A stretch of 18,295 nt of DNA from assembly GCA_003164305.1 (NCBI GenBank), contig PLSZ01000228.1:18633-36927 (forward strand), given 5' to 3'. How positions within the stretch are numbered: the stretch's first letter is position 1; each line of letters starts with the position of its first letter. This document shows positions 15,376 through 18,295 of this stretch, one piece after another. This DNA is from Acetobacteraceae bacterium (GTDB lineage Bacteria; Pseudomonadota; Alphaproteobacteria; Acetobacterales; Acetobacteraceae). Position numbers and translations under genes: made by a program. A model generated the notes under the pieces. It worked only from the letters and a program-made list of their open reading frames with translations. It was not told where the DNA came from and made no database searches.

Positions 15376-15481
15376 CGTAATCCTCGGGCTCGACCCGGGG
15401 ATCTCTCGACCCGCCGAGGAAGTCACAAGTCGGGCAAAAGACCTGGGCGGGCCGGTTCTCGGGTCAAGCCCGAGAATGACG
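15376..15481. repeat. Composite palindromic (BIME-like) element, copy B
   Basis: The left palindrome is at 15380-15402 (arms ATCCTCGGG / CCCGGGGAT, one G:T wobble, loop CTCGA). The right palindrome is at 15456-15476 (arms TTCTCGGG / CCCGAGAA, loop TCAAG). The spacer contains AAGTCGGGCAA and CCTGGGCGGGCC. On the opposite strand it aligns end to end with the element at 1163-1467 after removal of that element's insertion (105 against 106 bp, about 80% or more identical by eye). The similarity continues outward as CCCCCGAA next to CGTCAT. Confidence 0.75.
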
Positions 15482-15723
15482 TTCGGGGGAAGGTTTCGCC
15501 TTCGCCGGTCTTATCTTGATGCTAATGGGATCAGGCCCTGACGTGAGGGATGGGTGGCTGGTGCGCCATTCTTTCCGCCAGCTGGCGTGAACCGTCGATG
15601 CCGGATCGCCGTGTCAAACCGGCGCCTCCGCGGTAGTATCGGATGCCATTGCCTCGGATAAAGCGGCGCCGCGAGGCCTGTTACGCGGCCCATCAGTTCC
15701 TGGCCGCTTGGTCTCTCCGCCCG
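15482..15723. other. Gene-free convergent spacer
   Basis: This is the remainder of the 400-bp gap between flgI and the leftward transglycosylase gene. I see no credible reading frame, RNA gene or strong terminator here. A short palindrome TCAGGCCCTGA occurs at 15531-15541. Confidence 0.5.
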
Positions 15724-16680
15724 TCAGGCGGCCGTGCCAGCCGGATTGCCTTGGACCGTCGAACGCAGGACGCCCGGGAGGCTTCCCGTGGCCTGTCCGT
15801 GGTGGCGCACCGCTGACTCGCGGCGACCCATGGCACTGTCAAGTTTCTTGACCACCGCCGCCAGGTTTGCGATCGCCTGGCGCTCGATCGGCTGACGGCT
15901 GTGCCATGGGACGCTCGCGACTTTCGTGGCGGTCGTGTTCGCCATGCCGCTGGCAGACGGACGCGGCGGGGACAAAACCGGTCCCGCCGGCATGACCGCG
16001 CCCATGGAGGTATAAGCGCGGGCAACACGGTCGCGCAGATGCCGCATGAACTGAGTGACCGTGTACGGCGTACCATCCGGTGCGTTGAACAGAGTCGTGT
16101 TCGCGCGCGCCGCGGCCGGCAACAGGTCGCTGGCGGCCTGGTTCGGCGACACGCGGACCGCTTGCAGCAACTGCGAAGCGCCACCACCGCCGAGCAGATG
16201 GCCGAGATAGATCTCCGTGGCATCCGGTGGCCGGCCGAGCGTCAGACCGAGCTTATCGGAAATGGCGCGAAGGTGGTCGCCGGCGATCGCCGACGCGACG
16301 TCAGGGTTCTTGCGAAGATCCATGATGAGTCGCAGCGCCTTCGGGTCATCGACTGAGAGATGACCATCCTTCCTGACGATCAGCGCCGCTTCGGCCGACA
16401 GGCCGTGCCGCGGCCCGTACTGGCGCATCGAGTCCAGCCAGGTCTGATCGATGAACTGATACAGTCCCGCCGCCGACGACGTCTCCGCCTCCGCCGCGGG
16501 ATCGAGGCCGCTCTCCAATTTGGCCGAGGCCAGCATGACCTCGAAATTCATGCCGCTACTGGCGCTGGCGTTCCGTATCGCCGCGATCACGCCGGCGGTG
16601 CCCTTGGCGCCCGTGCCCACGGACGGTCCGGTCACGACATTCGGCAGGCCGGCGTCGGCGAGGTGGACGTTATAGGGCAC
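15724..16680 (-). CDS. Flagellum-associated lytic transglycosylase (SLT domain)
   Basis: The enzyme should cleave peptidoglycan glycan strands to let the rod pass. The 318-residue product starts at GTG (16680) with a strong AGGAAGGAA about 8 nt upstream. An SLT-type domain (about residues 28-175) shows the catalytic glutamate in LASAKLESGLDP (Glu56), the AAGLYQFIDQTWLDSMRQYG block and a later EIYLGHLLGGGGASQLLQ. The C-terminal ~120 residues are low-complexity, with no wall-binding module that I recognise. There is no Sec signal peptide or membrane segment at the N-terminus, unlike the Rhodobacter SltF type, so export may use the flagellar secretion system. Many alphaproteobacteria carry the muramidase function of FlgJ as a separate enzyme. 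This is likely that enzyme, inferred from its location beside flgI and motA. Confidence 0.85.
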   Translation of the reverse strand: MPYNVHLADAGLPNVVTGPSVGTGAKGTAGVIAAIRNASASSGMNFEVMLASAKLESGLDPAAEAETSSAAGLYQFIDQTWLDSMRQYGPRHGLSAEAALIVRKDGHLSVDDPKALRLIMDLRKNPDVASAIAGDHLRAISDKLGLTLGRPPDATEIYLGHLLGGGGASQLLQAVRVSPNQAASDLLPAAARANTTLFNAPDGTPYTVTQFMRHLRDRVARAYTSMGAVMPAGPVLSPPRPSASGMANTTATKVASVPWHSRQPIERQAIANLAAVVKKLDSAMGRRESAVRHHGQATGSLPGVLRSTVQGNPAGTAA

Positions 16681-16700
16681 CGGAGGATTCCTTCCTGAAC

Positions 16701-16773
16701 TTTTGCGAAAATTAGCTATGGCGGAGCGTTATGCGAAATGCTATAGGGGTGAATATGCCTTGCGAAACGCAAG
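16701..16773. promoter_or_regulatory. Divergent transglycosylase/motA control region with three TGCGAAA sites
   Basis: The 129-bp spacer holds TGCGAAA at 16704-16710, 16732-16738 and 16761-16767, spaced 28 and 29 bp apart, all reading toward motA. The first lies in TTTTGCGAAAATT, identical to 4555-4567 upstream of fliF. The third forms the inverted repeat TTGCG-AAA-CGCAA (16760-16772). The ~28-bp spacing is close to integral helical turns, as expected of sites for one regulator on one DNA face. I could not identify a matching sigma-54 or sigma-28 promoter. Confidence 0.55.
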
Positions 16774-16809
16774 AATGTCAACATCGAACCGGGCTCGAAG
16801 AATTCAGCC

Positions 16810-17703
16810 ATGTGGCAATTGATTGGACTCGTTGGCGTATTTGTCGCGATCGGTGTCGGTTACACGATCGCGGGCGGCAGCTTCGGCGTCATTATTGAGG
16901 CGGCTGGCCCGGAAATGCTGGTCATCCTCGGGCCGGGGCTGATGACCCTGCTGATCTCCAATGAGCTGTCCACGGTGAAAGCCGTGTTCGGGGGCTGCAA
17001 GAAAGTCATCGCCGGTCCCCATTGGCGCAGCGGCGACTACGCTGACGCGCTTTGTCTGCTGTTCTTGCTGTTCCGCATCGCCCGGCAGGAAGGCAACCTC
17101 GCGCTCGAACGGCATATCGAGGATCCGTCCGCCTCGCCGATCTTTGGCCGCTATCCCCGGCTCGCCGCCGACCACCACTTCGTTTCGTTCGTCGCCGACA
17201 TCTTTCGCGCGATCACCCTGAATTTCACGGACCCCTACAAGGTCGACGAGATGATGGAGACGGAGATCGACAAGTGGCACGAGGAGGAAATGCGCGCGCC
17301 AAAGGCGCTCTCGACCATGGCGGACGCGTTACCCGCGCTTGGCATCGTCGCCGCCGTCCTCGGTGTCATCAAGGCCATGGGCGCCATCAACGAGTCGCCC
17401 GACATCCTGGGCCACATGATCGGGTCGGCGCTGGTGGGGACCCTGTTGGGCGTATTTCTTTCGTACGGACTGTTTGGGCCAATCGCCACCCGCATGAAGG
17501 GCGTGCTCGAAGAGGACGGTGTCATGCTGGGCATTGTCCGGCAAATGATCACGTCGCACCTTGAAGGGTTGGGGCCGCAACTCGCCGTGGAGGTGGGACG
17601 AAAATCGGTGCCTTCCCGCTTCCAGCCGAGCTTTGACGAACTCGACAAACTGCTGACTGAAACCGCGCGCAGCGCGCGTGCGAAATCGGACGGTGGAGCA
17701 TGA
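16810..17703 (+). CDS. motA: Flagellar stator protein MotA
   Basis: MotA forms the ion-channel ring of the stator and pushes on FliG. The 297-residue product has four membrane segments: about 3-22, 34-50, 168-192 and 200-225. The cytoplasmic loop residues that contact FliG, Arg90 and Glu98 in E. coli, align with Arg92 and Glu100 in ARQEGNLALERHIEDP. The channel proline of E. coli (Pro173) aligns with Pro175 in ADALPALGIVAAVLGVIKAM. A long C-terminal cytoplasmic helix ends the protein. It stands apart from motB but shares its predicted regulatory motif. The TGA overlaps the ATG of the next gene (ATGA). No strong ribosome-binding site is seen before the ATG. Confidence 0.96.
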   Translation: MWQLIGLVGVFVAIGVGYTIAGGSFGVIIEAAGPEMLVILGPGLMTLLISNELSTVKAVFGGCKKVIAGPHWRSGDYADALCLLFLLFRIARQEGNLALERHIEDPSASPIFGRYPRLAADHHFVSFVADIFRAITLNFTDPYKVDEMMETEIDKWHEEEMRAPKALSTMADALPALGIVAAVLGVIKAMGAINESPDILGHMIGSALVGTLLGVFLSYGLFGPIATRMKGVLEEDGVMLGIVRQMITSHLEGLGPQLAVEVGRKSVPSRFQPSFDELDKLLTETARSARAKSDGGA

Positions 17704-18295
17704 CCGGTCCTTTGACCCGGGTGGCCCTCGCGGCGCTCTTCGCGGGAGTTGCCGTTGGCCCAGTCCTTGCGAAAGACGACAATACAGGTGCCACGCGGCC
17801 GGCCGCGACGTCCCACGCGGCCGCGCCACGGATCGCCGCGTCACCGCCCGCCCCGCCCGCCGCCGCATCGCCCAATGGCCCCGTGCGCCCGGTGCTCATT
17901 GTCATGACGCAACACGCCACCTGGGTGCGGGTCAGCTTTGTCCTGCGCGGCAACCCCGGTCCGGAGGTGCGTCACGCGGACGGTGGCGTCGAACTGCGCT
18001 TCGCCGCGGGAACGCGCGTCGAAGCCGGAGCATCGCCCCACTCGCGGGAAACCGGCCCAATCGACATTCGCGAGGCCGACGGTGTGACCGTCGTCATGGT
18101 TCCCCTTGCCTGCCGGTGCGCGCCGGATGAACAGAATGACGGCGGCATCCTTCGGCTGGATATTCGGCCGGCGGCGGCCGGTCAGACCGCCGACGTGACA
18201 CCGGCGGAACCGGGCGGGGTCGAAACGAAAACGCCGGAACCGGCGGCCGAAGCGCCCCAACGTTCCGAACCGCGGCCCGTTGAGGCGAAAGCCAT
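17700..18295 (+). CDS. Unrecognised exported protein downstream of motA (3' end outside window)
   Basis: The frame is open from the ATG at 17700, overlapping the motA stop (ATGA), to the right edge, with about 198 codons visible. The N-terminus is a plausible signal peptide, probably cut after residue 24 (VGPVLA-K). An Ala/Pro-rich linker (about 30-60) follows, then a compact region (about 64-155). It contains LIVMTQHATWVRVSFVLRG, GGVELRFAAGTRVEAG, VTVVMVPLACRCAPDE with two close cysteines, and ILRLDIRP. Another Pro/Glu/Ala linker then runs to the edge. The layout suggests the start of a larger periplasmic protein. Tetratricopeptide-repeat proteins are often found after motA in related bacteria, but no such repeat is visible here. 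The function is unknown; coupling to motA suggests a motility role. Confidence 0.8.
   Translation, partial: MTGPLTRVALAALFAGVAVGPVLAKDDNTGATRPAATSHAAAPRIAASPPAPPAAASPNGPVRPVLIVMTQHATWVRVSFVLRGNPGPEVRHADGGVELRFAAGTRVEAGASPHSRETGPIDIREADGVTVVMVPLACRCAPDEQNDGGILRLDIRPAAAGQTADVTPAEPGGVETKTPEPAAEAPQRSEPRPVEAKA

Noticed and set aside
15511..15693. 60-codon leftward frame in the flgI-transglycosylase gap
   Set aside because: No recognisable motif, no ribosome-binding site and an atypical Arg/Pro-rich composition.
16715..16740. Sigma-54-like TGGCGG...ATGC upstream of motA
   Set aside because: The spacing between the GG and GC dinucleotides is 11 instead of the strict 10, and the flanks do not match. 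No better match was found in the fliF or motB spacers.

Overview
The window is a high-GC segment of a flagellar chromosome cluster, almost certainly from an alphaproteobacterium and most likely from the Rhodospirillales/Acetobacteraceae side. That placement is an inference. It rests on the alphaproteobacterial accessory genes inside the fliL-fliM operon (a DUF6468-type membrane protein and a MotE/MgtE_N-type protein), on the gene order, and on dispersed palindromes with a GGGCTCGACCC core.

Layout from left to right. (1) The 3' part of flhB (export gate) runs rightward off the left edge. (2) A 585-bp convergent, gene-free gap (1055-1639) is packed with palindromic repeats. It includes what looks like a 189-bp hairpin-type miniature element inserted in the loop of one palindrome. 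(3) A leftward operon fliL-fliM-(DUF6468 gene)-(MotE-like gene) occupies 4513-1640. (4) A divergent control region (4514-4725) carries four perfect copies of a TGCGAAA motif. (5) A tightly coupled rightward operon fliF-fliH-fliN-fliP-fliG, joined by 1-4-bp overlaps, is followed by motB, flgE, flgK, flgL and flgI (4726-15323). It ends at a hairpin just after flgI. (6) A second ~105-bp palindromic composite element (15376-15481) is an inverted copy of the one after flhB. (7) A leftward lytic transglycosylase gene is divergent from rightward motA. Their 129-bp spacer again carries the TGCGAAA motif three times. (8) The start of an unrecognised exported protein, coupled to motA, runs off the right edge.

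Functionally the genes cover the MS ring (FliF), the C ring/switch (FliG, FliM, FliN), the export apparatus (FlhB, FliP, FliH), the stator (MotA, MotB) with FliL and MotE-type helpers, the hook and junction (FlgE, FlgK, FlgL), the P ring (FlgI) and a wall-cutting enzyme for rod passage. Rod, L-ring, cap and flagellin genes must lie elsewhere.

The core genes are conventional. The points worth a second look are the nested repeat/miniature-element structure, the shared TGCGAAA motif at the divergent promoters, the displaced fliG and split motA/motB, a FliM without an obvious CheY-docking motif, and a transglycosylase without a Sec signal.
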